This document shows, in pieces, positions 1 through 10,912 of a stretch of DNA of 64,000 nt. The stretch lies in the NCBI GenBank assembly GCA_947259275.1, contig CAMYMH010000004.1:122412-186411 (forward strand). The letters run 5' to 3'. The notes beneath the pieces are model-generated. The model did no database searches, was not told the DNA's origin, and worked only from the letters and a program-made list of their open reading frames with translations. The DNA comes from an uncultured Acidimicrobiaceae bacterium (lineage in GTDB: Bacteria > Actinomycetota > Acidimicrobiia > Spongiisociales > SHLN01). The translations under genes were made by a program, and so were the position numbers. The first letter of the stretch is position 1. Every line of letters starts with the position of its first letter.

Positions 1-478
1 TCACCTGTCCGGCGGTTGGTCCGGGATCGGCTTCGAAAAGGGCGCCGAAACCTGCGGGCGGCTCAGGCCAGTACAGGTTGGCACCGAAGCCCATCAAGAC
101 CAGATCCCCGGTGCGCTCGGCCAGCAGCCCCGCCACCTTGTCACCCGCCGGTGACACGACATCATTCGGCCACTTCAGCGCCAGCGCCGGGTCGAGCACC
201 CTCCGAGCAGCCAGACCCGCTACCAGGGTGAGCAGCGGGATGCGGGCCGGCGGCCACTCGGGGACGAAGGCCAGCGAGGCTGCCAGCGACCGTTGAGCAT
301 TCAGCCATCGCGCGCCCCCTCGGCCGCGGCCCGCTTGTTGTTCGGCCGCTGTCACCAGGCAGGGAGTCCCTGCAAACCTGCTTCTCGCCTCATCCTGAGT
401 AGATGCAACCCGCTGCAGGTGGTGGACGACGTAATCTGTAGCCAAGCACGGCCTCCGATGGTCTAAGGACACAAGCAT
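1..478 (-). CDS. birA: Biotin--[acetyl-CoA-carboxylase] ligase, 3' end off the window
   Basis: Activates biotin with ATP and attaches it to the lysine of the carboxyl-carrier domain; its likely substrate is the adjacent accA product. About 159 residues are visible and the reading frame is still open at base 1, so the C-terminus lies outside. Seen in order: an STQDEAR motif, the biotin/ATP loop [12 protein letters not shown], then KWPNDVV and KVAGLLAE, all BirA hallmarks. No N-terminal helix-turn-helix precedes the catalytic domain, so this is a monofunctional ligase rather than an E. coli-type ligase/repressor. The ATG at 478 abuts the accD ATG within one CATATG; GTG at 472 is the alternative start. 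Confidence 0.9.
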   Translation of the reverse strand, partial: MLVSLDHRRPCLATDYVVHHLQRVASTQDEARSRFAGTPCLVTAAEQQAGRGRGGARWLNAQRSLAASLAFVPEWPPARIPLLTLVAGLAARRVLDPALALKWPNDVVSPAGDKVAGLLAERTGDLVLMGFGANLYWPEPPAGFGALFEADPGPTAGQV

Positions 479-2026
479 ATGAGCACTGATGATCGCCTCC
501 GGCGACTCGAATCGCTGCGCGCCGAGAACTCGGCCGCGCACGAGCGCGCCATTGATCGCCAACACGAGCGCGGCAAGCACACCGCCCGGGAGCGAATCGA
601 AATGCTGGTTGACAAAGGGTCGTTCCAGGAGATCGATACCCTCGTCCGCCATCAGGCAACCGGGTTCGGCATCGAGGAGAACCGTCCGCTCGGGGATGCC
701 GTCATCACGGGCTGGGGCACCATCGACGGCCGCAAGGTGTTCGTGTTCGCCGAGGACTTCACGGTCTTCGGAGGCAGCCTCGGCGAGGTCGTCGCCGACC
801 GCATCACCAAGGTGATGGATCTGGCGCTCGAGGTCGGCGCTCCCCTCGTCGGTCTCAAGGACTCCGGTGGAGCCCGCATCCAGGAGGGGGTGGTCTCACT
901 CGACGGCTATGGGCGGATCTTCGAGCGCAACGTGCGGGCCTCGGGGGTGATCCCGCAGATTTCGGTCATCATGGGCCCTTGTGCAGGCGGAGCCGTCTAC
1001 TCGCCGGCGCTGACCGATTTCGTATACCAGGTCAACGAAACCAGCCATCTCTTCATCACCGGACCCGACGTCATCAAGACCGTAACCGGCGAGGACGTCA
1101 CCTTCGAGGAGCTGGGTGGCGCCCACTCCCATGCCAGCATCTCGGGAGTTACCCACTTCGTAGCTGCCGACGACCGGGCAGCCATGGAGGAAGTCCGCTA
1201 CATCCTGTCGTTCCTGCCCGCCAACAACCTCGAGGCCGCCCCGTACTTCACACCCAGCGACAAGCCGGACCGGATGGATGAAGAGCTGACCACCATCATC
1301 CCCGATTCATCCAATCAGCCATACAACATGCACCACCTCATCGAGCTGATCGTCGACGATGCTGATTTCTACGAAGTCCACGAGCACTATGCCCAGAACA
1401 TGGTGGTGGGTCTGGCTCGACTCGACGGCCATGCGGTTGGCATCGTCGGCAATCAACCGTCGGTTCTCGCCGGCACGCTCGACATCGACGCCTCGGTGAA
1501 GGCAGCCCGCTTCGTGCGATTCTGCGACGGCTTCAACATTCCGCTGGTCACTTTCGTCGATGTCCCCGGCTTCCTGCCCGGCGTGGACCAGGAGCACGGC
1601 GGCATCATTCGCCACGGCGCCAAGTTGCTCTACGCATTCGCCGAGGCCACCGTTCCCAAGATCACGGTCATCACCCGCAAGGCATACGGCGGGGCCTATG
1701 TCGTCATGAACTCGCGCAGCCTTCGCGCCGATCTCGTTTACGCATGGCCCTCCGCCGAGATCGCGGTGATGGGCGCCCGGGGTGCGGTCAACATCATCCA
1801 TCGTCGCGAGTTGGCCAACGCCGAGAACACCGACGAGGAGCGCGCCCGGCTCATCGACGAATACGAGGAGATGTTCGCCAATCCCTACCTGGCCGCCGAG
1901 ACCGGGCTGGTCGACGAGGTCATCCTTCCCCGGGAAACACGGCCCCGGCTGATTCGGGCGCTCGACATGTTGCGAACCAAGCGCGAGACCCCCCCACCCA
2001 AGAAGCACGGGAACATCCCCCTTTGA
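479..2026 (+). CDS. accD: Acyl-CoA (propionyl-CoA) carboxylase beta subunit, carboxyltransferase
   Basis: Transfers CO2 from carboxybiotin to an acyl-CoA (propionyl-CoA to methylmalonyl-CoA and/or acetyl-CoA to malonyl-CoA). The 515 residues match the usual length of actinobacterial AccD/PccB. The N-terminal [16 protein letters not shown] block, the SGGARIQEG loop, the first oxyanion-hole segment around C168 ([10 protein letters not shown]) and the second around A402 (AYGGAYVVM) are all present. The start has AAGGA nine bases upstream, inside birA. The stop overlaps the accA start (TGATG), so the two subunits are translationally coupled. Propionyl-CoA use is inferred from the mutase and adenosyltransferase genes nearby; acetyl-CoA use is not excluded. 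Confidence 0.93.
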   Translation: MSTDDRLRRLESLRAENSAAHERAIDRQHERGKHTARERIEMLVDKGSFQEIDTLVRHQATGFGIEENRPLGDAVITGWGTIDGRKVFVFAEDFTVFGGSLGEVVADRITKVMDLALEVGAPLVGLKDSGGARIQEGVVSLDGYGRIFERNVRASGVIPQISVIMGPCAGGAVYSPALTDFVYQVNETSHLFITGPDVIKTVTGEDVTFEELGGAHSHASISGVTHFVAADDRAAMEEVRYILSFLPANNLEAAPYFTPSDKPDRMDEELTTIIPDSSNQPYNMHHLIELIVDDADFYEVHEHYAQNMVVGLARLDGHAVGIVGNQPSVLAGTLDIDASVKAARFVRFCDGFNIPLVTFVDVPGFLPGVDQEHGGIIRHGAKLLYAFAEATVPKITVITRKAYGGAYVVMNSRSLRADLVYAWPSAEIAVMGARGAVNIIHRRELANAENTDEERARLIDEYEEMFANPYLAAETGLVDEVILPRETRPRLIRALDMLRTKRETPPPKKHGNIPL

Positions 2027-3762
2027 TGGACTCTCTACTCGTTGCCAACCGGGGTGAGATCGCCATCCGGATCATCCGCACCGCTCGGGAGATGGGTCTG
2101 CATACCGTCGCGGTTTACTCAGAGATCGACCGCGACTCCCTTCACACCGCCCTCGCCGATGAGTCGTGGAACATCGGAGGAGCTGCCGCCGCCGATTCCT
2201 ACCTGAACGCCGGGCGCATCATCGAGGTGGCGACCGAGTCGGGTGCGGAGGCGATTCACCCCGGGTACGGGTTTCTGGCCGAGAACGCCGATTTCGCGCG
2301 CGCAGTCGTGGAGGCCGGGCTGGTTTGGGTTGGCCCCCCTGCCGAGGCAATTGCGACCATGGGAGACAAGATCGCCTCCCGTCTGGCCGCCGAGGCGGCT
2401 GGAGTAGCCGGAGTCCCGGGGACCACTGAAGCGGCCCAAGGTCCGGCTGAGATCATCGCCTTCGCCGCCCAACACGGCTATCCGCTCGCCCTCAAAGCCG
2501 CTCACGGCGGCGGCGGGAAGGGAATGCGGATCGTTCGAGATGACGACGAGGTGGCCTCGGCCCTCGAGGCCGCCGGCCGGGAGGCACGGGCCTACTTCGG
2601 GCGCCCGGAGGTGTATATCGAGCGATACCTGGAGCGGCCCCGTCACATCGAGGCTCAGGTCATCTTCGACACACATGGAAACGGCTTCTTCCTCGGCGAG
2701 CGGGATTGCAGCAGTCAGCGCCGCCACCAGAAACTGATTGAGGAGGCACCTGCAGCCGGCATCAGCGAAGACCTGCGAGGCGCCATCGGAGAGGCCGCCC
2801 TCGCCGTCGGCGACGCGTGCGGATATGTGAACGCCGGCACCGTCGAGTTCTTGCTGGAGCCCAACGGCAACTTCTTCTTCCTCGAGATGAACACGCGCCT
2901 GCAGGTAGAGCATCCCGTCACCGAGCTGGTCACCGGCCTCGATCTCGTGCGCCTTCAACTGGAGGTTGCCAGAGGCGAAGAGCTCGAGTTGTGGGACGTG
3001 CCCACTTCCGGACACGCCATCGAGATGCGAATCAATGCCGAGGATCCCGGGGTCGGCTTCCGGCCGTCTCCGGGACGGATCACCGAGTATCGCGAGCCGG
3101 GTGGTTTTGGAGTTCGGGTCGACAGCTCGGCCGAGGCCGGGTCGACCATCAGCCCGTACTACGACAACCTCGCAGCCAAGCTCATCGTTTGGGCTCCCAG
3201 CCGGGAACGGGCGATAGAAAAGGCACTCCGGGCCGTGTCCGACTTCGAGATCAAAGGCATCCCCACCACCCTCGCCGCCCATCCGCTGCTGCTGAACCAT
3301 GAGCTCTTCCGGAAGGGCGAGCACTACACGACCTACGTTGAGGATCTGATCGACTTCTCGGGCATCGCCGCCGACGGCGGGCCGGCCCTGCCCGAGGAGG
3401 AAGCCACCACCCTCCGCCAGGCCACCGTCGAAGTCGGTGGGCGGCGGTACGAGGTCAAGCTGTGGTTCCCCGAGGCTGAGCTGATCGGCACCACCCAGCG
3501 CCGGCGCCCCCCTCGACTCGAGCGGGGCCAAGCGGCCGGAGAAGACGGAGGCATGATCTCCGCTCCCATGCAGGGGACCATCGTCAAGGTCTCGGTCAAG
3601 GCGGGCGACCACGTGAAGGAGGGCGACACCATCTGCATCCTGGAAGCAATGAAGATGGAAAACGAGATCAAGACCCCGGTCGAGGGCGAGGTCGTCGACC
3701 TCCGCATCCAACCGGGCGACAGCGTGGCCAACGGAGCGGTGCTGGCGGTGGTGCGCGGCTGA
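2026..3762 (+). CDS. accA: Acyl-CoA carboxylase alpha subunit: biotin carboxylase plus biotin carrier
   Basis: Carboxylates its own biotin using ATP and bicarbonate and hands it to the beta subunit. 578 residues. The N-terminal biotin-carboxylase domain (about 1-450) shows NRGEIAIRI, the ATP-grasp glycine loop HGGGGKGM and EMNTRLQVEHPVTE. The C-terminal biotinyl domain (about 505-578) has EAMKMEN with the biotinylated lysine at about K543, 35 residues from the end as is usual. An in-frame upstream ATG at 1744 exists, but homology begins at [11 protein letters not shown], whose ATG overlaps the accD stop. The gene is the biotinylation target for the adjacent BirA. It could equally be called pccA. 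Confidence 0.94.
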   Translation: MDSLLVANRGEIAIRIIRTAREMGLHTVAVYSEIDRDSLHTALADESWNIGGAAAADSYLNAGRIIEVATESGAEAIHPGYGFLAENADFARAVVEAGLVWVGPPAEAIATMGDKIASRLAAEAAGVAGVPGTTEAAQGPAEIIAFAAQHGYPLALKAAHGGGGKGMRIVRDDDEVASALEAAGREARAYFGRPEVYIERYLERPRHIEAQVIFDTHGNGFFLGERDCSSQRRHQKLIEEAPAAGISEDLRGAIGEAALAVGDACGYVNAGTVEFLLEPNGNFFFLEMNTRLQVEHPVTELVTGLDLVRLQLEVARGEELELWDVPTSGHAIEMRINAEDPGVGFRPSPGRITEYREPGGFGVRVDSSAEAGSTISPYYDNLAAKLIVWAPSRERAIEKALRAVSDFEIKGIPTTLAAHPLLLNHELFRKGEHYTTYVEDLIDFSGIAADGGPALPEEEATTLRQATVEVGGRRYEVKLWFPEAELIGTTQRRRPPRLERGQAAGEDGGMISAPMQGTIVKVSVKAGDHVKEGDTICILEAMKMENEIKTPVEGEVVDLRIQPGDSVANGAVLAVVRG

Positions 3763-3893
3763 CCAATACCTGGTGGTCCACCGAGTGTGGCTTAGGTTGC
3801 GCTCGATATTGAATCTTCTATGCGTCAAGGGGTTTCTTGGTTGACATCGATGGGTGGACGCGACAGGGGTGAGCCACACGGAGGGCGGCGTCC

Positions 3894-3928
3894 CGCTGAG
3901 AGGTGTAAACGTGAGGCGACTCTCAGCG
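3894..3928. repeat. Perfect 9-bp stem-loop beside the transposase relic
   Basis: CGCTGAGAG (3894-3902) and CTCTCAGCG (3920-3928) form a perfect stem around a 17-base loop. It lies 10 bases beyond the stop of the decayed transposase, on the side where that reading frame ends. It may be a relic of the element's terminal region or a terminator; no U-tract follows. The rest of 3763-3938 shows nothing else recognisable. Confidence 0.55.
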
Positions 3929-3938
3929 CTGCTGGTCG

Positions 3939-4334
3939 TCAGGCGGGGAGGGCGAGTGGGTCCTCGGTGATGACCTCCTTTGGGGGTTGGTCGATTTGGT
4001 TCATGGAGCCTTCGGAGAGGTAGCGGCGGTCGGCGGTTTGCCATTCGTCGTGGACTTCGGCCAGGACTGCTCCGACCAGACGTATCACTGAGATGTCGTC
4101 GGGGAAGATGCCCACCACGTTGCTGCGGCGTTTGATCTCCGAAGGTGTAGCTTCGGTGAGGTGCCACGCCCCGGTTTCGGGGCTCATCTGCGGGCGGCTC
4201 AGGAACCATCCACTCATCGCATCACATATCGCTCGGTTCTCCAGCCACTGGCTGACCGCTGCGCAGAAACCCATTTGATGCCAGACGAGTCCAGGCAGAT
4301 TGCGGAGCTGCGACAGCGCATACCTGCCGATCAT
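3939..4334 (-). pseudogene. IS256-family transposase, decayed C-terminal fragment
   Basis: The distal part, EIKRRSNVVGIFPDD followed by VIRLVGAVLAEVHDEWQ and RRYLSEGSM, matches the C-terminal signature of IS256/mutator-type transposases. The preceding residues do not match the usual N-P-L-E-R-L stretch before EIKRR, and the N-terminal catalytic domain (about 270 residues) is absent. The fragment of at most 131 residues is therefore a relic and cannot be active. No second inverted repeat or target duplication was found. The 242 bases between it and the next gene (4335-4576) hold nothing I can identify. Confidence 0.75.
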
Positions 4335-4576
4335 TCTCGGTTTGGGTCGTTTAAGTGGGTGAGGTGGGCGTGGTCTATTCGCGACTGCGCCAGTGTCTTC
4401 CGGATAAACGGCCGACCACGCGCCGATTGTCCGCTACCTCCTGGGTCTTCCGGTCGCGGAGGTAGGTGCTAGGAGCGGAGCACGGGCCCCCCATCCGGCT
4501 TGAGCGGTCGCCTTCGAGACCACGGGGGCGCGACGCAGGTTCGAGAATCCGTTGGATTCGAGTAGTTCGCATCCAT

Positions 4577-5455
4577 CTATGCGTTTCCCCAACCGCACAG
4601 ACGCGCCGAGTCGGCTCCGTAGTAAACCCATTCCCCGGCAATCGTGCCCGATTCACTGAGATCAACAACCGAGATCCCAGATACCTCGCAGTTACCCGCG
4701 TCAATCGTGTATGAGGCGGCACACCCCCACCCATTGACGAAGATGAGGCCGGGTTCCAGCCTCAGACCCGGCCGATCCTCGAGCAGATCCGAAACGAAAC
4801 CACCGAGTTGATCCCCGGCAACCGATCCGAGGAGTGCATCCTCTCGCCTCGCCCCCTCGTCGTACAGCTCGACTATGGCATCCCGATCGGCCGAGGACCA
4901 AGCATCGAAGTAGCGACCAAACAGCTCGTCGGCAGCGGCCCCGGCTTCGGTGATGACCGTGGCATTGGCGGCCGGTAATCCCACCGCGGTTACGACCACG
5001 TCTGGATAACGCATGGCGGCCTCATACTCGAAGAAATTGATGAGCCGCGAGATCCGTCCATCCTCCAACTCGAGCTGCCGGAGTATGACCATCGAATCCT
5101 CCGTTGGCGGCTCTGCCAGAGCCAAGAACCCACCCAGGACCAACTGTTCGGCGGCGCCGTCCCGATTGACGTGAACGGCCGCAAGGGGTTCGGGCGCGCC
5201 AGGGCGGCTGAGCAGGTACGTGGCGTACCTGCTCGGCCCCATCGTGATGATCGGGAAGATGGGATCGATCACCTTGGCCTCAGGCGCGAAATAGGAAACG
5301 AACGCATCTGCGTCTACAGCCCGTGTTGATGCAGCAAGCCCCTCCGCCACCTCGACACCCTGCGCCTCCCACGCATCCAGTGAGGAGCTCTCACCACCAC
5401 CACAGCTCGCCGCCAGCAACACCAGGGCACACCCCACAGTCAGAGCATGGCGCAT
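4577..5455 (-). CDS. Lipoprotein with two NTF2/SnoaL-like domains
   Basis: A 292-residue protein beginning with a short lipoprotein signal; the lipobox is LAASC with the lipidated cysteine at about residue 18. Two similar halves follow (about 35-165 and 190-290), each resembling SnoaL/NTF2-like folds, for example residues in FGRYFDAWSSADRDAIVEL. No catalytic residues can be assigned. The start is ATG 5455, with GAGGGGG eight bases upstream; an ATG two codons earlier and a long upstream extension lack support. The gene stands alone between the transposase relic and the toxin-antitoxin pair. The function is unknown, perhaps binding of a small hydrophobic ligand at the cell surface. Confidence 0.7.
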   Translation of the reverse strand: MRHALTVGCALVLLAASCGGGESSSLDAWEAQGVEVAEGLAASTRAVDADAFVSYFAPEAKVIDPIFPIITMGPSRYATYLLSRPGAPEPLAAVHVNRDGAAEQLVLGGFLALAEPPTEDSMVILRQLELEDGRISRLINFFEYEAAMRYPDVVVTAVGLPAANATVITEAGAAADELFGRYFDAWSSADRDAIVELYDEGARREDALLGSVAGDQLGGFVSDLLEDRPGLRLEPGLIFVNGWGCAASYTIDAGNCEVSGISVVDLSESGTIAGEWVYYGADSARLCGWGNA

Positions 5456-5640
5456 CCCCATCACCCCCTCTTTGTCGAAGCCTTTGCTTCTGGACCTCCA
5501 GCCACAAGCCTGACGAGCGACCAAGGCCTTCCCCGCCACCCCCTATCGTCGCGCTCGCCACCCACCTTGCATAGAGGTAAAGGTCACGAATTGGCCACTC
5601 ATTAGGACCGGATCTTGTCGAAACCTCAGCCCTCTTCAGT

Positions 5641-5661
5641 TGTATGACGTAGTGTGATACA
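5641..5661. promoter_or_regulatory. Inverted repeat, candidate antitoxin operator
   Basis: TGTATGAC (5641-5648) and GTGATACA (5654-5661) are inverted copies (7 of 8 positions) around a five-base centre. The site overlaps the TACAGT -10 box and ends eight bases before the antitoxin ATG. Ribbon-helix-helix antitoxins typically repress their own promoter through such sites; here that is inferred from position and symmetry. Confidence 0.5.
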
Positions 5662-5663
5662 GT
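5658..5663 (+). promoter_or_regulatory. -10 box TACAGT, leaderless start of the toxin-antitoxin operon
   Basis: TACAGT followed by six bases and then ATG 5670. This spacing places the transcription start at or next to the start codon, and no Shine-Dalgarno sequence is present. Confidence 0.55.
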
Positions 5664-5669
5664 CGTGGC

Positions 5670-5909
5670 ATGGCTCAAGCGATCTCCGTTCGACTCGACG
5701 ACGAAGCCCTCCGCGCCCTTGGCCTACTCGAAGCCTCGGGCATGACCCGCTCGGAAGCGATACGCGCGGCGCTGGTGGACGCAGCTACCCGTCTCCACGA
5801 CAAGCAGGCACTCGCCGCCGAGGTTGCCGCATTGGAAGCCGACGAGGAAGACCGGGCTGAGATGTTGGCGGTCGCCGACCTCATGGAGGGCCTCCGTGCG
5901 CCGGGGTGA
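5670..5909 (+). CDS. Ribbon-helix-helix antitoxin (CopG/MazE-like)
   Basis: 79 residues. The N-terminal half (AISVRLDDEALRALGLLEA, then GMTRSEAIRAALVDAA) has the pattern of a ribbon-helix-helix DNA-binding domain: one beta strand, then two helices. The acidic C-terminal half would be the segment that wraps around the toxin. The gene overlaps the next one by 14 bases, the classic antitoxin-first arrangement. It probably represses its own operon through the inverted repeat just upstream and neutralises the MazF-like product. Identification rests on fold pattern and context, not on close sequence recognition. Confidence 0.8.
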   Translation: MAQAISVRLDDEALRALGLLEASGMTRSEAIRAALVDAATRLHDKQALAAEVAALEADEEDRAEMLAVADLMEGLRAPG

Positions 5910-6213
5910 CATCTTCGCCTTGCGACTACCCAAGGACGTAGGCCACCAACAGCAGGGGCCACGCTTCGGAGTTGTCGTGCAGTGCGACGCCTTCCTTCCT
6001 CGCTCGGTGGTCTTGGTGGCGCCGACGTCGAGAAGCGCTCGATCAGCGTCGTTCCGACCCGAAATTGAGATCGGTGGCAACTCGACAAGGGTACTGGTGG
6101 AACAGGTCGGCGCAATCGACATGAGCCGATTGGGAGACCTCGCCGGCCACCTGACACCGGAAGAACAATGGGGTGTCGACGCGGCCCTGCTCACCGTTCT
6201 CGGTCTGAGTTGA
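5896..6213 (+). CDS. MazF/PemK-type toxin (endoribonuclease)
   Basis: 105 residues with the opening RRGDIFALRLP typical of the MazF/PemK SH3-like barrel, then GPRFGVVVQ, a VAPTS strand, and a C-terminal helix after LVEQVGAID. Family members cleave RNA and slow growth when the antitoxin is lost. The start is GTG 5896, with GGAGGG six bases upstream inside the antitoxin gene. A longer ATG form from 5824 would run out of frame through the antitoxin and is not credible. The arginine and threonine/serine active-site positions cannot be assigned with certainty. The 116 bases after it show nothing. Confidence 0.82.
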   Translation: MRRGDIFALRLPKDVGHQQQGPRFGVVVQCDAFLPRSVVLVAPTSRSARSASFRPEIEIGGNSTRVLVEQVGAIDMSRLGDLAGHLTPEEQWGVDAALLTVLGLS

Positions 6214-6329
6214 CGCGCCCAGAACACCCTGATCTCGCGCGATAACGAGCACAACCGGTAGGTGAGCGAGAGCGGCACAAACTGATCGGGGCATCGATAG
6301 GATCGGCTCGATTATCTCGCTATCTAAGG

Positions 6330-7889
<1,560 letters not shown>

Positions 7890-7965
7890 AGCTCGGTATA
7901 TGCTGGCCGGGAGCAGATGGTACTCGGGAACTTCACCGGTACCTCACGCCCTCCAACCCAAGTAA

Positions 7966-10521
7966 ATGAGCTTGCCCAACCGCGAACCCACGATTCACCA
8001 GGCCGAATGGCGCGAGCGCCGCACCCGGCTGGTTCCTGCCCTTGCCATTCTGCTGGTAGGGGGCGTGCTGATGGGCGCCTGGGTCGGCCTCTTCACTTTC
8101 CTCTCGACCAATCCGTCGGCCAAGGCATACGACTGGGTGGATGAGACGCTCATACCCGAGACCAACGCGGCCGGCATCCCCGAGTTCCCCAATCTCAGCC
8201 GCCTCTCGACATTGTTTTCGGCCGACGGCGTTCAGCTGGCCGAGCTCTCCCTCCGTGGCAGCCTCCCGGTCCCCATCGAGGAGATCCCTGAACAGGTGAG
8301 CGGGGCGATCCTGGCCGCCGAGGACGGTGATTTCTACGACCACCGGGGCGCCGACTTCGAGTCGACGCTGCGAGCCGCGGTGGCGACGGTCCGGGGCACG
8401 TCGATTCAGGGAGGGTCCACCATCACCCAGCAGGTGGTCCGCAACCTCGGGATCGTCGGCAAGGAGAAGACCGTCCAGCGCAAGATCGCCGAGATCGCCT
8501 GGGCGGCCGAAATGGAGCGCAAATACTCAAAGGAGGCCATTCTCGAGTTCTACCTCAATTCGGTCTACTTCGGTTGGAATGCGTACGGGATACGCGCCGC
8601 CGGGCTCGAGTACTTCGGCAAAGAGCTCGCCCAGCTCTCGGTTGGAGAGGCTGCCGCCCTCGCCACGGTTATTCGCAATCCGTCCCTCTACGATCCCCGC
8701 GACCGAACCCCGAATGAGAGCGGCCAGATCGGTCAAGAGCTGGTCGAGGAGCGCCGGGTCAGCGTGCTGGACGAGATGGTCGAAATCGGGATCATCACCG
8801 ACGGAGAGGCTGAGGCCGCCGCCGCTATCCCCCTGGCCGCATCCATCATTCCCCACCAGAACTTCCCCGAGCCGGCCGAGTTGATTCGCATTTCGGCGGT
8901 GGGGGCGCTGCTGAACGATCCCAAGTTCGATTCGGTGCTGGGCACCACGCCCGAGGATCGGCTCATCGCTATCTTCGGATGCCCGGCCGACGACGTCGAG
9001 TGCGAGCTCGAGTCGCGGCTCAAGGGCGGCCTGGTCATAACCACCACCGTGGACTTCCACTTCCAGACCCGCGCCAACGAGATCCTGCGGGACTGGCTCC
9101 CGTTGTCTCCCACCGGTGGGGCAGCCCCGACGGGCGCCATCACCACCGTCGAAAACGGCACCGGCGCCATCAGGGTCATGGCGGGTGGGCTGGACTTCGG
9201 CGATGACATCGAGGCAGGCCAGCGCGATTACAACCTCGCCACCGAAGGCCAACGGCAGCCCGGCTCAGCTGCCAAGCCGTTCGCCCTCATTGCCTACCTC
9301 GAGCAGGGCGGCAGCCTCAACTCCTATTGGAACATCTCATCGCCGCTGGTCATCGAGTGCGACGTGCCGTGTGGCGAGAACGGCGGCTTCGAGTGGACGG
9401 TTCGAGGCGGTCGGGTGGCGGGGGGTCTCCGCAGCCTCGAGGCTTCAACCTACTTCTCGACCAACCCGACCTTTGCGCAACTGGCGGTCGAAGTCGGACC
9501 CGAGGCGATGGCGGAAGTCGCCAACCGGCTCGGGGTCTCTGCCGAGCTCCCCCCCGTGTATTCGCTGGCACTCGGCGCCGGCGAGTTGAGCCCACTCGAC
9601 ATGGCGGCCGCCTATTCGACCCTCGCCAACTACGGCGTCAAGAACGAGCCCTACCTCATCCAGCGCATCGCCGACGAGGACGGCAACGTGCTGTTCGAAG
9701 CCGCCCCGACGCCAGAGCAAGTCCTCGACGAGACCCTGGCCGCGGTGGTGGTGAACACGATGAAGAAGGTGGTCTCGATCGGAACCGGGACCAACGCCCA
9801 GATCGGACGACCCCAGGCGGGCAAGACCGGCACCAACCAGAGCTTCCGCGACGCCTGGTTCGTCGGCTACGTGCCCCAGTATTCGACTGCGGTCTGGGTC
9901 GGATACGCCGATGCCCAGATTCCCATGACGAACATCACCATCAACGGCAAGAGCTATCCCCGGGTGTTCGGTGGAAGTGTGCCGGCGCCGATCTGGCAGG
10001 AGTACATGTCCGAATTCCTCGCCGACGTGCCGGTGGAAGACTTCCCCCCCATACCGTCGGGCTCGAGCAAGTACTACGTGGTCCCCTCCACCGAGGTCCC
10101 GAACATCCTCGAGGATCCCCTCATCACCCAGAAGGATGCCGAACAGCTCGTCTACTTCGCCCATCTCCGGCCGGTGGTCGAGGAGATACCGTCACTCGAA
10201 CCGCTCGGAACGGTTCTCAGCCAGACTCCGGACCCCGGCGCCCGACTCAGCCACAACGGCGAGGTGTTGATCGAGGTCTCGAACGGTGAGCCGCCGACGT
10301 TCCCGCTTCCCAACCTGATAGCCCTCACGAGAACCGAGGCCAATCTGGTCATGGCTCAGTTGGCCGCCGAAACCGAGATCCTGGTGGCCCTGGTTCCACA
10401 GTTCGAGGTGTCCGACGAGGAATCCTGGGGCAGGATCATCAGGACCTTCCCGGTGGGGGGTACTCCAGTCGGCGCCGACGACATCGTGACGCTTGTCATC
10501 GGCCGGGCGCCCGACGGCTAG
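7966..10521 (+). CDS. Bifunctional penicillin-binding protein 1A-type (GT51 plus transpeptidase)
   Basis: Polymerises lipid II and cross-links peptidoglycan. 851 residues. One transmembrane helix lies at about 23-47. The GT51 glycosyltransferase domain has catalytic E119 in EDGDFYDHRGAD, plus GGSTITQQ. The transpeptidase domain has S434-AAK, the STN motif in YFSTNPT and K620-TG. Two PASTA-like C-terminal segments follow (about 700-850), suggesting muropeptide sensing. The start ATG has no evident Shine-Dalgarno sequence. The gene is convergent with, and overlaps by four bases, the small gene that follows. Domain order and length are normal for actinobacterial PonA proteins. Confidence 0.94.
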   Translation: MSLPNREPTIHQAEWRERRTRLVPALAILLVGGVLMGAWVGLFTFLSTNPSAKAYDWVDETLIPETNAAGIPEFPNLSRLSTLFSADGVQLAELSLRGSLPVPIEEIPEQVSGAILAAEDGDFYDHRGADFESTLRAAVATVRGTSIQGGSTITQQVVRNLGIVGKEKTVQRKIAEIAWAAEMERKYSKEAILEFYLNSVYFGWNAYGIRAAGLEYFGKELAQLSVGEAAALATVIRNPSLYDPRDRTPNESGQIGQELVEERRVSVLDEMVEIGIITDGEAEAAAAIPLAASIIPHQNFPEPAELIRISAVGALLNDPKFDSVLGTTPEDRLIAIFGCPADDVECELESRLKGGLVITTTVDFHFQTRANEILRDWLPLSPTGGAAPTGAITTVENGTGAIRVMAGGLDFGDDIEAGQRDYNLATEGQRQPGSAAKPFALIAYLEQGGSLNSYWNISSPLVIECDVPCGENGGFEWTVRGGRVAGGLRSLEASTYFSTNPTFAQLAVEVGPEAMAEVANRLGVSAELPPVYSLALGAGELSPLDMAAAYSTLANYGVKNEPYLIQRIADEDGNVLFEAAPTPEQVLDETLAAVVVNTMKKVVSIGTGTNAQIGRPQAGKTGTNQSFRDAWFVGYVPQYSTAVWVGYADAQIPMTNITINGKSYPRVFGGSVPAPIWQEYMSEFLADVPVEDFPPIPSGSSKYYVVPSTEVPNILEDPLITQKDAEQLVYFAHLRPVVEEIPSLEPLGTVLSQTPDPGARLSHNGEVLIEVSNGEPPTFPLPNLIALTRTEANLVMAQLAAETEILVALVPQFEVSDEESWGRIIRTFPVGGTPVGADDIVTLVIGRAPDG

Positions 10522-10850
10522 CGAGTCTGCTTCCCGCCCCCCACCCGATTCCCGCCTGAGGTTCCATGCTCGGGCTGATTGAGAACCTCGCGTCGAAGGC
10601 GAGCCGTGAGCCTCGGCAGCAACTCCGGGGGTAGCGGGGGCACCGTCGACCGCACGTAGAGATGCGAGGCTGTGCCGACGATGAGACCAGATCGGGCGAG
10701 CGCGGGGGTGCTGACGGGGCGGCGAATCGAACGCCGCCGCTTGGCAGCCTGCATGAGACGCAGCAGGTCGGCCACCGCCTCCGCACCAATGGCCGCAATC
10801 CAGTAGCGGCGTACGTATTCGTGGTCGACCGGGTAGCCGCCGGGCGTCAT
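10518..10850 (-). CDS. Hypothetical protein
   Basis: About 110 residues, starting at ATG 10850 (MTPGGYPVDHEYVRRYW) or TTG 10856. The composition (Arg-rich, with regular Leu/Ala helices such as GAEAVADLLRLMQAAKRRR) looks protein-like, and the frame stays open against the strand of the penicillin-binding gene. I do not recognise the family. An upstream extension to 10979 would run through a perfect inverted repeat and is unlikely to be coding. No Shine-Dalgarno sequence is visible. Confidence 0.5.
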   Translation of the reverse strand: MTPGGYPVDHEYVRRYWIAAIGAEAVADLLRLMQAAKRRRSIRRPVSTPALARSGLIVGTASHLYVRSTVPPLPPELLPRLTARLRREVLNQPEHGTSGGNRVGGGKQTR

Positions 10851-10912
10851 CCACAAGCGAGGCCGAACCAGCGGCCGCCGGTTTACAGTCGCCCGGACGC
10901 CCGAGCTGGGGC

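Noticed and set aside
476..481. CATATG as a cloning-site artefact
   Set aside because: Both flanking frames continue with family-conserved residues and native ribosome-site spacing; nothing resembles vector sequence.
2119..4209. 696-codon frame on the minus strand opposite accA
   Set aside because: It mirrors the codon bias of the high-GC accA gene, has no recognisable motifs and no start signal.
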